64,000 nt of DNA, taken from assembly GCA_003712165.1 (NCBI GenBank), contig RHLH01000001.1, positions 1,302,001 through 1,366,000 on the forward strand, in the 5' to 3' direction. The DNA is from Phycisphaera sp. Its GTDB lineage: Bacteria > Planctomycetota > Phycisphaerae > Phycisphaerales > UBA1924. Below, in pieces: positions 43,969-52,657 of the stretch (positions are counted from its first letter, which is position 1; the number at the start of each line of letters is the position of its first letter). Below the pieces are notes generated by a model, which did no database searches, had not been told where the DNA came from, and worked only from the letters and a program-made list of their open reading frames with translations. A program made the position numbers and the translations under genes.

Positions 43969-44519
43969 ATACCCGATCGGTCGATGCCGTTGGTATCTCA
44001 ATGATCGCCGCTGTCGTTGCGGGGATGTACCTCGGCGGTGTTCGCCCTCTGCAGACTGCTTACTCAGACACGGTTTCACTTAAGGCCGACCTTTGGCTCT
44101 CGCAGCGAACGCTCGCAGAGCGTGAAGAATCAGAGAAGCACGCTAGTGAAGCAGCAGGGCAGCTCACCGATCGGCTTGAGAATCTTGACATCGAGCTTTC
44201 CAACATCGATCAGATTAACGCTCGTCTCTCGCGACTCACGGCAATCGCTGAACTAGCAGGTATGACACTCGAAGGCCTGAGGCCTGGCGCTGAAGCGAAA
44301 GCCGAACGCTATCGGGCGATCGAGATCTCACTTGTGGGGCGAGTAAATTACATCCAGGCGGTCGAGTTTCTGGCAGCTCTGCGGAAGGAACTGCCGGATA
44401 CCGGTCTGCTCGGGATCAGATTCGAACGCATCGCCGCACAGGATGGTGTGTCTGGTCGCCTGCAACTCGAGATGGTCTGGTACGCGGCTCCTAACGCTTC
44501 TGACGGTCATGAGGGCTGA
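43965..44519 (+). CDS. pilO: PilO-like pilus alignment protein
   Basis: A 184-residue protein with a short cytoplasmic head, a membrane helix (about 8-27, 'VGISMIAAVVAGMYLGGV'), a coiled coil with many Glu and Arg, and a periplasmic ferredoxin-like end ('RYRAIEISLVGRVNYIQAVE'). Order and layout match PilO. The start overlaps pilN as ATGA. Confidence 0.85.
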   Translation: MNTRSVDAVGISMIAAVVAGMYLGGVRPLQTAYSDTVSLKADLWLSQRTLAEREESEKHASEAAGQLTDRLENLDIELSNIDQINARLSRLTAIAELAGMTLEGLRPGAEAKAERYRAIEISLVGRVNYIQAVEFLAALRKELPDTGLLGIRFERIAAQDGVSGRLQLEMVWYAAPNASDGHEG

Positions 44520-44544
44520 GGTTTCGATTCATCACTGAGATCAC

Positions 44545-45099
44545 TTGAATCGTCAGAGATCGAATCAGACAATTACCTTCGTGGCGGGAAAGAAACCAAA
44601 TCTCATTCATGTTGGCATCATTGGTGCTGCCCTCGGCGGTCTCGCATTCGACAAATTTGTCCTCCGTGCGGAGGCCGATACTGTCGTGCCAATAGAAGCT
44701 GTAGAGCAGCCCACCGGAATGGGCGCGAGCGCAGATTCGCAGGCGATACCTCGGAACACAGAACCGCTGGGGAAGCGGTTCGAGAAGGCTGGGCAGAGGC
44801 TGTCACTGCCTGCGTTCCGCAGGCTGGACGCATTCAGTGAACCGGCTGCAGAAGTCGTGTTGCAAGCCGAGTCCGAGAACCCAACGCCCCAAAGCACAGG
44901 ATTTGCTTCGCGTCATCACCTGACGGCCGTGCTGAGCCAGCCTAGCGGCGATATAGCAGTCGTCGATGGACGATTGCTGAAGATCGGGGACACCGTTGAA
45001 GGCGTTGAACTGATCAAGATCGAAACTGACGGAGCCGTCTTCAAGCTGGGCGAGCAGGAGATCAGGCTGCCTCTGGACAGGCCCGGCCTCGACCGATAA
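44545..45099 (+). CDS. PilP/GspC-like periplasmic protein
   Basis: A 184-residue protein with one membrane segment near residues 20-35 ('HVGIIGAALGGLAFDKFV') and a C-terminal HR-type domain: 'AVVDGRLLKIGDTVEGVELI' then 'GAVFKLGEQEIRLPL'. This beta-domain pattern is shared by PilP and GspC, which dock the inner-membrane complex to the secretin. The TTG 44545 start is uncertain; GTG 44581 is an alternative. Confidence 0.75.
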   Translation: MNRQRSNQTITFVAGKKPNLIHVGIIGAALGGLAFDKFVLRAEADTVVPIEAVEQPTGMGASADSQAIPRNTEPLGKRFEKAGQRLSLPAFRRLDAFSEPAAEVVLQAESENPTPQSTGFASRHHLTAVLSQPSGDIAVVDGRLLKIGDTVEGVELIKIETDGAVFKLGEQEIRLPLDRPGLDR

Positions 45100-45206
45100 C
45101 GGCATTTCATTGCATTATTCGGCTTCGTGCCTCGATGACTCGTCAAGCCCTCAATAGCTGCTGCCGATGTGCGTTGTAAGTAGCCATCAGTATGGGGGAT
45201 TGGCAG

Positions 45207-45686
45207 ATGAATTTTCGTATTACTCGTAACCGCCGTCGGGCGTTCAGCCTTATCGAACTCGTCATCGTTGTTGTGATTCTCGGCGTGATCGGCGCCGTTG
45301 CGATCCCGCGAATGAGCCGTGGTGCTGAAGGCGCTGCCGAGTCCGCGCTTGTCTCGAACCTTGCAACTCTACGCGGCGCGATCGAGCTTTACGCAGCCGA
45401 GCACGGCGGTACGTTCCCGACCGAAGCGAACTTCGCTGACCAGATGCTGCTCTACAGCAACGCATCGGGCGGCACCAACGCGACAAAGACAGGTGCGTTT
45501 ATCTACGGCCCGTACCTCCGCTCTGTCCCGGCACTGCCCGTCGGTGCACGTCAGGGCTCGAGCGGTGTTGCAGCTGCCGACGCCGCTGGTATCGGCTGGA
45601 TTTATGATGAAGACACCGGTGCAATCGTATCGAACACCACGGGCGCCGAGGTCAACGGCTCCGGCACCGCCTGGAACACCTTCTAA
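45207..45686 (+). CDS. major pseudopilin, GspG-like
   Basis: A 159-residue prepilin with 'RRRAFSLIELVIVVVILGVI' and Ala before the cut site. The 'AEGAAESALVSNLATLRGAI' helix and short C-terminal part resemble GspG or small PilA proteins. It is the first of four consecutive (pseudo)pilins and probably the most abundant subunit. ATG 45207 has a GGGGGA site 12 bases upstream. A 107-base gap before it may hold an extra promoter. Confidence 0.88.
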   Translation: MNFRITRNRRRAFSLIELVIVVVILGVIGAVAIPRMSRGAEGAAESALVSNLATLRGAIELYAAEHGGTFPTEANFADQMLLYSNASGGTNATKTGAFIYGPYLRSVPALPVGARQGSSGVAAADAAGIGWIYDEDTGAIVSNTTGAEVNGSGTAWNTF

Positions 45687-45707
45687 CCTAACTGAAAGCG
45701 GCGTCCT

Positions 45708-46322
45708 GTGTCGCAACACGCATCTCCCATACCAAACACAAACACCCTGGCCGCTTGTTCGCGGTCCAGGGCGTTTACTTTGCTTGAGCTGGTCATCGTC
45801 ATCGTGATCATCTCTGTGACCGCCGCGATCGCAATCCCACGCATGAGCAACGCCGGTTCACGGTACAGCGTTGACGCCGCGGTTCAGCAGCTTCTTGCCG
45901 ACGTAAACATCACCGCCACCGTGGCGAACAGCACAAGCGAAACGCGGTCGATCGTTTTCGACACAACCGCGGAGACGTACGAGTTGGTCGGGCAGCCTAG
46001 CCCGAGCAACCCAGCCCAGAATCACACCGTGGACCTCAGTCTCGAGCCATTCAATGTCAACATGCTCGGGGTATCGCTCGAGGGCAACGCGCTGGATATA
46101 TCGGGCCACGGGCTCTTGCTCGAGACCGGGCAGCTCACCCTCGCAGTGGGACGTGACGCACGAAGAGTGGTATTCACTTCTGGGACATCGAGCGTGCAGG
46201 TCGTCAACATTTCACTGAATACACCTACCGACGGCGAATCGATCTCGATTCGATCCACAGGGCAATCGCAGACCTTTGACATGTCGGCAAACGACGCGAT
46301 CATGCAAGCGAGTGCCCGATGA
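45708..46322 (+). CDS. minor pseudopilin, GspH-like
   Basis: A 204-residue prepilin with a long leader (MSQHASPIPNTNTLAACSRS) before 'RAFTLLELVIVIVIISVTAA'. The C-terminal domain is beta-rich ('RSIVFDTTAETYELVG', 'RRVVFTSGTSSVQVV'), as in GspH/FimT. Start GTG 45708, 21 bases after the gspG-like gene. It overlaps the next gene by four bases. Confidence 0.85.
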   Translation: MSQHASPIPNTNTLAACSRSRAFTLLELVIVIVIISVTAAIAIPRMSNAGSRYSVDAAVQQLLADVNITATVANSTSETRSIVFDTTAETYELVGQPSPSNPAQNHTVDLSLEPFNVNMLGVSLEGNALDISGHGLLLETGQLTLAVGRDARRVVFTSGTSSVQVVNISLNTPTDGESISIRSTGQSQTFDMSANDAIMQASAR

Positions 46323-46828
46323 CGAGACGTGGGTTTACACTGATCGAGCTTGTTGTCAGCCTGAGCGTTGTTGGCATACTGATCACCGCGATCGGCTCGT
46401 CGATTGTCGTTGCTACGCGCTCGCTCCCAACATCGGGAGGTCTAGCCGAAACACAGGCTTCAACGGGTCGTGCGCTCATGCTCGTTGGGGAGGACATCAG
46501 GCTCGCGACGACCGCGACGATTCTCAGCGGGAGGCGGCTCGATCTCACACTGTCAGACCGTACAGACGATGCCGCGTCGGAAGCTGTCAGCTACTCGTGG
46601 TCCGGGACCAGCGGTGATCCGCTCGTGCGTTCGTTTAACGGTGTTGACAACGAACTGGTCTCGACAATCAGCGATTTCGATGTCTCATCTACTGCTAGAG
46701 CAAGCTTCGATGCTGATGGGCGAACAACCAACCCGGCAGACAGGATCGTCATCGAGATTACGACCCTGGGTGTTGAGCCCGTCTCGGTAACAGGCGAGTT
46801 CAGACTCCTGAACACGAGGGTGCCGTGA
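46319..46828 (+). CDS. minor pseudopilin, GspJ/PilW-like
   Basis: A 169-residue prepilin starting 'MTRRGFTLIELVVSLSVVG', here with the classic Gly before the cut. The remainder is beta-rich and includes 'LMLVGEDIRLATTATILSG', the helix-strand join seen in GspJ. Overlaps at both ends indicate tight translational coupling. Confidence 0.82.
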   Translation: MTRRGFTLIELVVSLSVVGILITAIGSSIVVATRSLPTSGGLAETQASTGRALMLVGEDIRLATTATILSGRRLDLTLSDRTDDAASEAVSYSWSGTSGDPLVRSFNGVDNELVSTISDFDVSSTARASFDADGRTTNPADRIVIEITTLGVEPVSVTGEFRLLNTRVP

Positions 46829-47382
46829 TGCGCAAGAAAACGAAGCGTGGCTTTGCGATGGTTGAGATCGTCCTGGCGACAGCGATCGTTGGTGGGTTGG
46901 CGGCAGCCGCGATGTCGCTCGCGGCGTCCAGTGCGGGGCAGAAAGCCCGAGCGGCTAACCTCGCTCGGGGCCGCATGCTCTGCAGGTCGCTCGCGGAAGA
47001 GATCGCAACCAGGCCGGTCGCTGATTGGAGTTCTGGTGCGCTGGATATTTCCATAGGTGATGGCTCATTCGCGCTCAAAGCAGATTCGACTGCGGTCCGT
47101 GCGGTCAAGGGTGCAGGTAAAAGATCGTCTTTCGTGACGATCGACGAATACGACGGCTACTCAGAGTCTCCACCAACCGACGAGGACGGCAATGTTCTTG
47201 CCGGATATACGGGCTGGACGCGAGGCGTTGAGATAGAAGTTGTGCGACTGGGCGACCCTGACTTGGTTCAGGCGTCCGAGACTGGTCTTCGCAAGATCAC
47301 AGTCAAAGTTCAGTATGGAGATGAACAAATCGCTCAGACGACGTTCCTGCGCAGCTCCGAGTGGGAAAGGATCCAGCCATGA
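46828..47382 (+). CDS. minor pseudopilin, GspI/PilV-like
   Basis: A 184-residue prepilin with 'KRGFAMVEIVLATAIVGGLA', a variant signal (FAMVE) like that of PilV and GspI. ATG 46828 overlaps the previous stop by one base; GTG 46825 is also in frame. The C-terminal domain has 'GVEIEVVRLGDPDLV' and 'KITVKVQYGDEQIAQTT'. Confidence 0.82.
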   Translation: MRKKTKRGFAMVEIVLATAIVGGLAAAAMSLAASSAGQKARAANLARGRMLCRSLAEEIATRPVADWSSGALDISIGDGSFALKADSTAVRAVKGAGKRSSFVTIDEYDGYSESPPTDEDGNVLAGYTGWTRGVEIEVVRLGDPDLVQASETGLRKITVKVQYGDEQIAQTTFLRSSEWERIQP

Positions 47383-48491
47383 CCACACGGAAACGATCTG
47401 GGCGAGGTACGGTCTACCTGCTCGTGCTCATGTCTTCGGTTATTGTGACGCTAATCGGGCTTATGGGTTTCCGCATGCTGCGCGCGCAGGCGGCGATCGC
47501 TCAATCGGATGCCGATCGCGATGAAGCGCTCATGATCGCTGAATCCGCGGTGCAGTGGGGTGTTCACATCGTCACACTCAAAGATGACTGGCGAGACAGC
47601 ATCACTTCGGGGGTTCCTATTCGCACAGGTGCTTTCGGGCAAGGCACGATGAGTGTCACAATCACCGACAAGGACGATGGCGATCTCTCGGACGATGAGG
47701 CGGAAGAGTTCGTTATCTCAGGGACCGGTGTTGTTGGCGATGCGCGGCAGACACTCGAGGTCACCGTGGCAACAGTCGGTGGACCTCATCCTTCGCTTGA
47801 GAAATCAATCACTGTCGGAGACAGACTCGCGCTTGATACCGGTGCTTCCTTGACCATCGAAAGCGGCGGCACAGCCAGACGTCTGACAACGTACAGCGGT
47901 ATGTCATTCAGCTCCAGCAAGGTCGCGATCGAAGACCCGGTTGATCTGCCGGACCCGATGCTCATTACGGAATGGATGGCCAAGGGCACGCTGATCGACT
48001 CGAGCATGCACACCGGTTCCTACAATGGTCAAACATTCTCAGATGTATCAGCTCCGAGCAAGGTTCCTGTTGATCCGAACGGGATCTACACCATCGATGC
48101 GGGCGGGAAAGGCTTGATTCTCAGCAACTGCACGGTGCAAGGCACGCTCATTGTGACAAACCTTGGCTTGAACACCGTGCACTTTCATCAGTCGAAGCTC
48201 GTGTTCGGTGATCACGGCGGTCCGACCCTGCTCGTCGACGGTGATCTCATATTGGACACGGGGTGGGGGGTAGGTGTTCATCAGGGACTGATCTATGCGA
48301 ACGGTGATATACGCATATCAGCTGACTTCATGATGGTCGGCGCGATGTTCTCAACGGATGACGTCTGGATCGATCCGGTTTTCGTGAGCATCAACGACCA
48401 CCCCGGCGCAACCTCGGGTCCGCCCGATGGATTCACGCAGGCTGAGGGCTACGAGGTCGTTGCGGGTTCTTGGGAGCGTGTGGTCAATTGA
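47379..48491 (+). CDS. PilX/GspK-like pilus-tip protein
   Basis: A 370-residue protein with an N-terminal hydrophobic helix 'VYLLVLMSSVIVTLIGLMGF' but no Glu at +5, a hallmark of PilX/GspK tip proteins. The 'DADRDEALMIAESAVQWGVH' segment is the usual helix end. The C-terminal 200 residues repeat short beta units ('GKGLILSNCTVQGTLIVTN', 'LLVDGDLILDTG', 'GLIYANGDIRIS'), suggesting a beta-helix tip domain. It ends the operon. Confidence 0.78.
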   Translation: MTTRKRSGRGTVYLLVLMSSVIVTLIGLMGFRMLRAQAAIAQSDADRDEALMIAESAVQWGVHIVTLKDDWRDSITSGVPIRTGAFGQGTMSVTITDKDDGDLSDDEAEEFVISGTGVVGDARQTLEVTVATVGGPHPSLEKSITVGDRLALDTGASLTIESGGTARRLTTYSGMSFSSSKVAIEDPVDLPDPMLITEWMAKGTLIDSSMHTGSYNGQTFSDVSAPSKVPVDPNGIYTIDAGGKGLILSNCTVQGTLIVTNLGLNTVHFHQSKLVFGDHGGPTLLVDGDLILDTGWGVGVHQGLIYANGDIRISADFMMVGAMFSTDDVWIDPVFVSINDHPGATSGPPDGFTQAEGYEVVAGSWERVVN

Positions 48492-48514
48492 TATCGAGCC
48501 GGCGGCTTGATTCT

Positions 48515-50086
48515 TTACGCGGCCTTGCTTGTCGATGAGGCCGCCTCTTCAGCGACCATCTTGTCATAGACAGTCAGGTCAATCTTCAGGAACGCGTCTA
48601 CAACATCGGGATCGAACTGTGTTCCTTTGCACCTCTCGAGTTCGGCGAGCACCTTCTCGCGCGGCATCGCTGAGCGGTAGGCACGGTTAGAGCTCATGGC
48701 ATCGAACGTGTCTGCGCACGCGAGGATCCGGGCCATCTGGGGGATTTCATCGCCCGATAGGCCGTGCGGGTAGCCGCGGCCGTCTTGACGCTCATGGTGA
48801 TGCAGCACGCCGGGCAGGACATCTTCCAGACCTGTGAGGTCCTTCAGGATCCTGTACCCGATCTCGGGGTGTCTCTTGATGTACTCAAACTCATCGTCCG
48901 TCAGCCGGCCGGGCTTGCAAAGCACTGCCTCGGGCACGCCGATTTTCCCGACGTCATGCAGGAGACCCGCGATCCGAACCCGCTCGGCATCCTGTGTGTT
49001 CATACCGAGTTGGAACGCGATTTGCTCGCCTAGATATGCGACCCGCCGCGAGTGACCCTCGGTATAGGCGTCCTTGGCATCGATCGCTGCCGAGAGCGAC
49101 TCGATAATCCCAACGAACAGTCGCTTCTGGATATCGTAGAGCCTCGCATTCGAGAGAAACGTCGATGTGAAGCTCGAAGCCGCTTCGATCAGCTTGGTGT
49201 CGTAGCTTGAGATGTGACCGCCATCGGCGATCTTGTCTCCCGCGACGATGAGCGCGTCCGTGCCATACTCATTCGGGAGCGAACGCACTACGGCGCCGAG
49301 CGAGTCCTTCCACTCGTTAAGCGGTGCATGCTTCATAATGGCACGTAGGAGTCTGTCGCGGCCCTCGATCGACTCAGGGCCTGCGTCTTCTTCGCCGTCC
49401 CAGATCGTTTCGGCGGGCAGGATATCGGTGTCCTTGCCCACATGCATCGCGACGAAACCAAACCCAAGAGTCTCGCGAATCCGGTGGCAGACCTGGACAA
49501 CAAACTTCTGCGGGTTATCGATGCTCTTCATCGATCTTCCGAGGGCGTAGAGCAACTCGAGCGTCTCGTAAGCTTCGCTTAGCCTGTGTGCAAGGTCGTC
49601 CGCGTCAAACCGAGCCTCGTGGATCGTCACCTGGTCATCAACAGCCTCGCGCAGCATATCCACCAGGAGCTGCTCTTCGGGGTGCTCGATCCGCATTACT
49701 TCCGCGAGAGAACGACGGGCGTCCTCGCTCTCGAGAATTCCTGAGAAGAGGGCGTTCTTGTGGATCCGATCTCGGAAACGATGCAGGAATACCCGTCCGA
49801 CAATCCGGTGTCTGCGTTCAATCGGGAGACACCAGACACGAACGCCCGTCCCACCTCTGAACTTGCCTTGCTCCCAATCATCTGATTTGGATTTCAGGAC
49901 CGCGTGCCAGCGCTGGTTGCCGATGAGGCTCTCGCTCTCGCCGCCGTAGCAATGGAAACTGTCCTGGTCAGAGTCGTGCACAACACATCTGAAGCCGAGC
50001 TTCGCAGCACGGGCACTGATCTCACGCCCGACACTCTCGACGCAGCGAGTGTCGATATCCGATTCGAGCGTGGTAAGCGGATTCAT
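48515..50086 (-). CDS. GAF / HD-GYP domain protein
   Basis: A 523-residue signalling protein. Residues about 170-320 form a GAF-like domain ('LELLYALGRSMKSIDNPQKF'). The HD-GYP domain has 'HSRRVAYLGEQIA', 'GLLHDVGKIGVPEAVL' and 'HHERQDGRGYPHGLSGDEIP', the complete metal and GYP motifs, so it should hydrolyse cyclic di-GMP. The first 170 residues are not recognised. It overlaps the response-regulator gene by four bases, so the two probably work as a split RpfG-like pair. Confidence 0.92.
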   Translation of the reverse strand: MNPLTTLESDIDTRCVESVGREISARAAKLGFRCVVHDSDQDSFHCYGGESESLIGNQRWHAVLKSKSDDWEQGKFRGGTGVRVWCLPIERRHRIVGRVFLHRFRDRIHKNALFSGILESEDARRSLAEVMRIEHPEEQLLVDMLREAVDDQVTIHEARFDADDLAHRLSEAYETLELLYALGRSMKSIDNPQKFVVQVCHRIRETLGFGFVAMHVGKDTDILPAETIWDGEEDAGPESIEGRDRLLRAIMKHAPLNEWKDSLGAVVRSLPNEYGTDALIVAGDKIADGGHISSYDTKLIEAASSFTSTFLSNARLYDIQKRLFVGIIESLSAAIDAKDAYTEGHSRRVAYLGEQIAFQLGMNTQDAERVRIAGLLHDVGKIGVPEAVLCKPGRLTDDEFEYIKRHPEIGYRILKDLTGLEDVLPGVLHHHERQDGRGYPHGLSGDEIPQMARILACADTFDAMSSNRAYRSAMPREKVLAELERCKGTQFDPDVVDAFLKIDLTVYDKMVAEEAASSTSKAA

Positions 50087-50490
50087 GCTGCCTGCCCCCG
50101 TGGGTGGTCAATACTCGAAGCTTCCAGAATCTCCAACGCGTTCTCGATGATGTCGCTCGCAGCGAAAGGCTTTTCAAGAACGCGTGCGATCCGTGTGCTG
50201 GCGGCAAGATTGGTGTCAAGCAGGAACCCTCGACCGCTGAGCATCAGGACTGGGATATTGCTCGTGGATTCGTTCGACGCTAGTGTCGTCGCGAGTGTCA
50301 GCCCGTCGGCGCGAGGCATCTGGAGATCGCTGATCACGAGGTCGGGCTGAAAGTTGCACGCGACAGCAAACCCCTCCTCACCATCGCGAGCAGTCTCAAC
50401 GACAAAGCCAGCGCGTTCGAGCTTGCGTGACAGAACAAGCGTGACGTGTGGCTCGTCGTCCACCAGCAGAATCTTCTTCTTCCCACCCAT
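50083..50490 (-). CDS. single-domain response regulator
   Basis: A 135-residue receiver domain with the acidic pocket 'LLVDDEP', phospho-acceptor Asp in 'DLVISDLQMPRADGL', Thr/Ser switch 'PVLMLSGRG' and Lys in 'RVLEKPF'. ATG 50490 (MGGKKKILLVDD) is used; longer frames add unrelated residues. It is translated just before the HD-GYP protein and may control it by phosphorylation. Confidence 0.93.
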   Translation of the reverse strand: MGGKKKILLVDDEPHVTLVLSRKLERAGFVVETARDGEEGFAVACNFQPDLVISDLQMPRADGLTLATTLASNESTSNIPVLMLSGRGFLLDTNLAASTRIARVLEKPFAASDIIENALEILEASSIDHPRGQAA

Positions 50491-50611
50491 GTGCGGACCG
50501 CCCCCTTTCGGAACAGTGATTCTGAATGTCAATCGACACGTAGCAGAGCTGATTCCAGCCTCGGCAGCGGGATCCATCGTCCTCTAAGCCGATATCGAAG
50601 GTCCTTGCCAC

Positions 50612-51544
50612 TTATGCGCCGTCTGTACCGGCAGGGGCGGTTTCCGGTGCGTGCCCCGATCCGGGTGGGGGCAGCCGAAGCGCACGGGAGAGGTGGTGTG
50701 CTCCAAAGTAGAACGGCACTGTGTCCAATAAAGCGACCGCCAGCTTGAACGCATAACCGGTCCCGATAAACAGCATCAGCTGGGGCCAGAGTGGTTCATC
50801 TGACACAATCGGCAGTGCCCGAGCGTAGAAGTGAGTGATGAGAATGACAGCAGCCGTATCAACAAGCTGGCTCACTAGGGTAGACCCGTTGTTGCGGAGC
50901 CAGAGATGCTTACCTCTCGTCAGCTTTTTCCAGAAATGAAAGACGTGCACATCGACGAGTTGGGCGATCAAGTAGGCAATCATTGAAGCTGTAACGGCAC
51001 CAAAAGCCAAGCCTCGCAAGCGCATGAATGTCCACGAGTCATTAAAGCGAATAAATTCTCCCTGATCATCAATCACAGGCGAAGGGAGCGGGGGGCCCGT
51101 GACTATCTCTCCACCGGCCGTCGTACCAAACTCAACCGATTCAGCTACTGGAGGCAAGATGCCACCGAGCCACAGAATAAAGATGACCCAGACATTGAGA
51201 AGGAGCCCGATCCAAACAACCATGTTGGCTCGTTTCTTTCCGTAGAGCTCGCTGATGAAATCGGTGCAAAGAAATGTGATCGGGTACGGCAACACTCCGA
51301 TTGCCACGGCAAAGCTGATCTCTCCCCACTCACCCAGGCTGAGCCCCTTGCCGTCGCTTATGGACGCGAGCACAACGAACTTCGAGATGCCCAGGATGTT
51401 GAGCATCGCCAAAGTCCCCAGGAAGAGCCCCGCAATGAGCAGGAACACGCCCTCGCGTCTGTCGTGGAGCTGCCTCGGGGTGAGTTCGGGCAGGTCGTCG
51501 TACCGGTGCTGCTGACTCGGGAGCATGTCGCCGTGGTGGGCCAT
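50612..51544 (-). CDS. queuosine precursor transporter (YhhQ/VUT family)
   Basis: A 310-residue membrane protein of the QPTR/YhhQ family, with 'VFLLIAGLFLGTLAMLNILG', 'PYPITFLCTDFISELYGKKR', 'LAFGAVTASMIAYLIAQLVD' and 'WLRNNGSTLVSQLVDTAAVI' as core helices. It should import preQ0/preQ1 or related deazapurines for queuosine in tRNA. An insert of about 50 residues between helices 3 and 4 (VESVEFGTTAGGEIV region) is longer than usual. No queuosine synthesis gene is in the window. Confidence 0.88.
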   Translation of the reverse strand: MAHHGDMLPSQQHRYDDLPELTPRQLHDRREGVFLLIAGLFLGTLAMLNILGISKFVVLASISDGKGLSLGEWGEISFAVAIGVLPYPITFLCTDFISELYGKKRANMVVWIGLLLNVWVIFILWLGGILPPVAESVEFGTTAGGEIVTGPPLPSPVIDDQGEFIRFNDSWTFMRLRGLAFGAVTASMIAYLIAQLVDVHVFHFWKKLTRGKHLWLRNNGSTLVSQLVDTAAVILITHFYARALPIVSDEPLWPQLMLFIGTGYAFKLAVALLDTVPFYFGAHHLSRALRLPPPGSGHAPETAPAGTDGA

Positions 51545-51610
51545 GAGCGTAGATTAGCCGCAGGGGCGGTTCCTGCTAGCATGTAGGACATCAGGCAGGG
51601 AGGCCAAGCC

Positions 51611-52258
51611 TTGAGTGAATCGGATCAGAACGTCTCGATTGAGCAAGCCGTGGAGGCGGTCTTGCTCACGATCGACAAGTCAGTCAAGCCCGCGCAGATC
51701 GCCGACGCCGTCGGCGAAGCTCTGGGGGTCGATATCGACTCCGATGTGATCCGCAAGGCCGTGGAGGGGCTCAACTCCTCGTACGAAGCCTCGGGTCGCG
51801 CATTCACCATCGAGACGATCGCAGGCGGGTTCCGTATCATGGCCAAGCCGGCGTTTGCGGATGTTCTCGCCTCGTTCCACGGCCACAGAGCCAGCAGCAG
51901 GTTGAGCAGAGCCGCCCTCGAGACTCTCTCCATCGTCGCATACAGGCAGCCGGTCACCCGCGCCGAGATCGAGTCGATCCGCGGAGTGGCGTGCGGCGAG
52001 GTGCTCAGATCGCTCATGGATCGCAGGCTCGTCACCATCGCGGGAAGAGCCGAGGAACTCGGACGCCCAATGCTTTACGGCACCACGCGCGATTTCCTGA
52101 CCCAGTTCGGTCTTGCCAACCTCAAAGACCTCCCAGAGATCGCCGATGCACCCGCGGTTCCCGCGAGACTCGCTCAGGAATCGACGGAGCAAGCCCCGAG
52201 CGCCGATGAAGGGGCATCGGACTCAGCCGAGCCGTCCATGGAAGGATCACAGGCATGA
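51611..52258 (+). CDS. scpB: segregation and condensation protein ScpB
   Basis: A 215-residue winged-helix protein with 'AVEAVLLTIDKSVKPAQIAD' at the N-terminus and the conserved 'ALETLSIVAYRQPVTRAEIE' and 'LVTIAGRAEELGRPMLYGTT' in the second domain. ScpB forms part of the SMC-ScpA condensin. It starts at TTG 51611; the end is an acidic, disordered tail. scpA and smc are not in the window. Confidence 0.94.
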   Translation: MSESDQNVSIEQAVEAVLLTIDKSVKPAQIADAVGEALGVDIDSDVIRKAVEGLNSSYEASGRAFTIETIAGGFRIMAKPAFADVLASFHGHRASSRLSRAALETLSIVAYRQPVTRAEIESIRGVACGEVLRSLMDRRLVTIAGRAEELGRPMLYGTTRDFLTQFGLANLKDLPEIADAPAVPARLAQESTEQAPSADEGASDSAEPSMEGSQA

Positions 52259-52650
52259 AAGCAAAGCTCGTCGCACTCGCCGGTTTGTTTGTCTTCGCAA
52301 TGCTGGCTGTGGGCTGCTCACCGGTCACAGTCAACGGCAAGATCATCGCCGGCAACCTCAGCGTGATTACAGCAGTTCCCGCGACCGACTCCCGCCTCGA
52401 GGGCGAGGGTGTCGAGGGCGCGACGATCACAGCCGTGCAGGAAGCCCGTTCTACAGTGACCCTGACCTCGGTGAGCGATAAGGAAGGCGTGTTCGATATT
52501 CCTCTCAAAGGCGACTCTGCTCTCGGTCAGGCGATGAGCTTCCAGGTGGAAGCAGAGGGCTATCTCCCCGCCCGCGTCACGATGCCCACGCCCACCCCAC
52601 ACGAATCGCTTTTGGTTGTTTTGAAGCCGATCAGGAGTTCAAGCGAATAA
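52255..52650 (+). CDS. small lipoprotein with carboxypeptidase-regulatory-like domain
   Basis: A 131-residue lipoprotein with lipobox 'LAVGC'. The mature part has a prealbumin-like fold pattern ('VEGATITAVQEARSTVTLTS', 'KEGVFDIPLKGDS', 'FQVEAEGYLPARVTM'). It overlaps scpB as ATGA and precedes the DUF58 gene by seven bases. Function is unknown. Confidence 0.8.
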   Translation: MKAKLVALAGLFVFAMLAVGCSPVTVNGKIIAGNLSVITAVPATDSRLEGEGVEGATITAVQEARSTVTLTSVSDKEGVFDIPLKGDSALGQAMSFQVEAEGYLPARVTMPTPTPHESLLVVLKPIRSSSE

Positions 52651-52657
52651 GTAAGGC

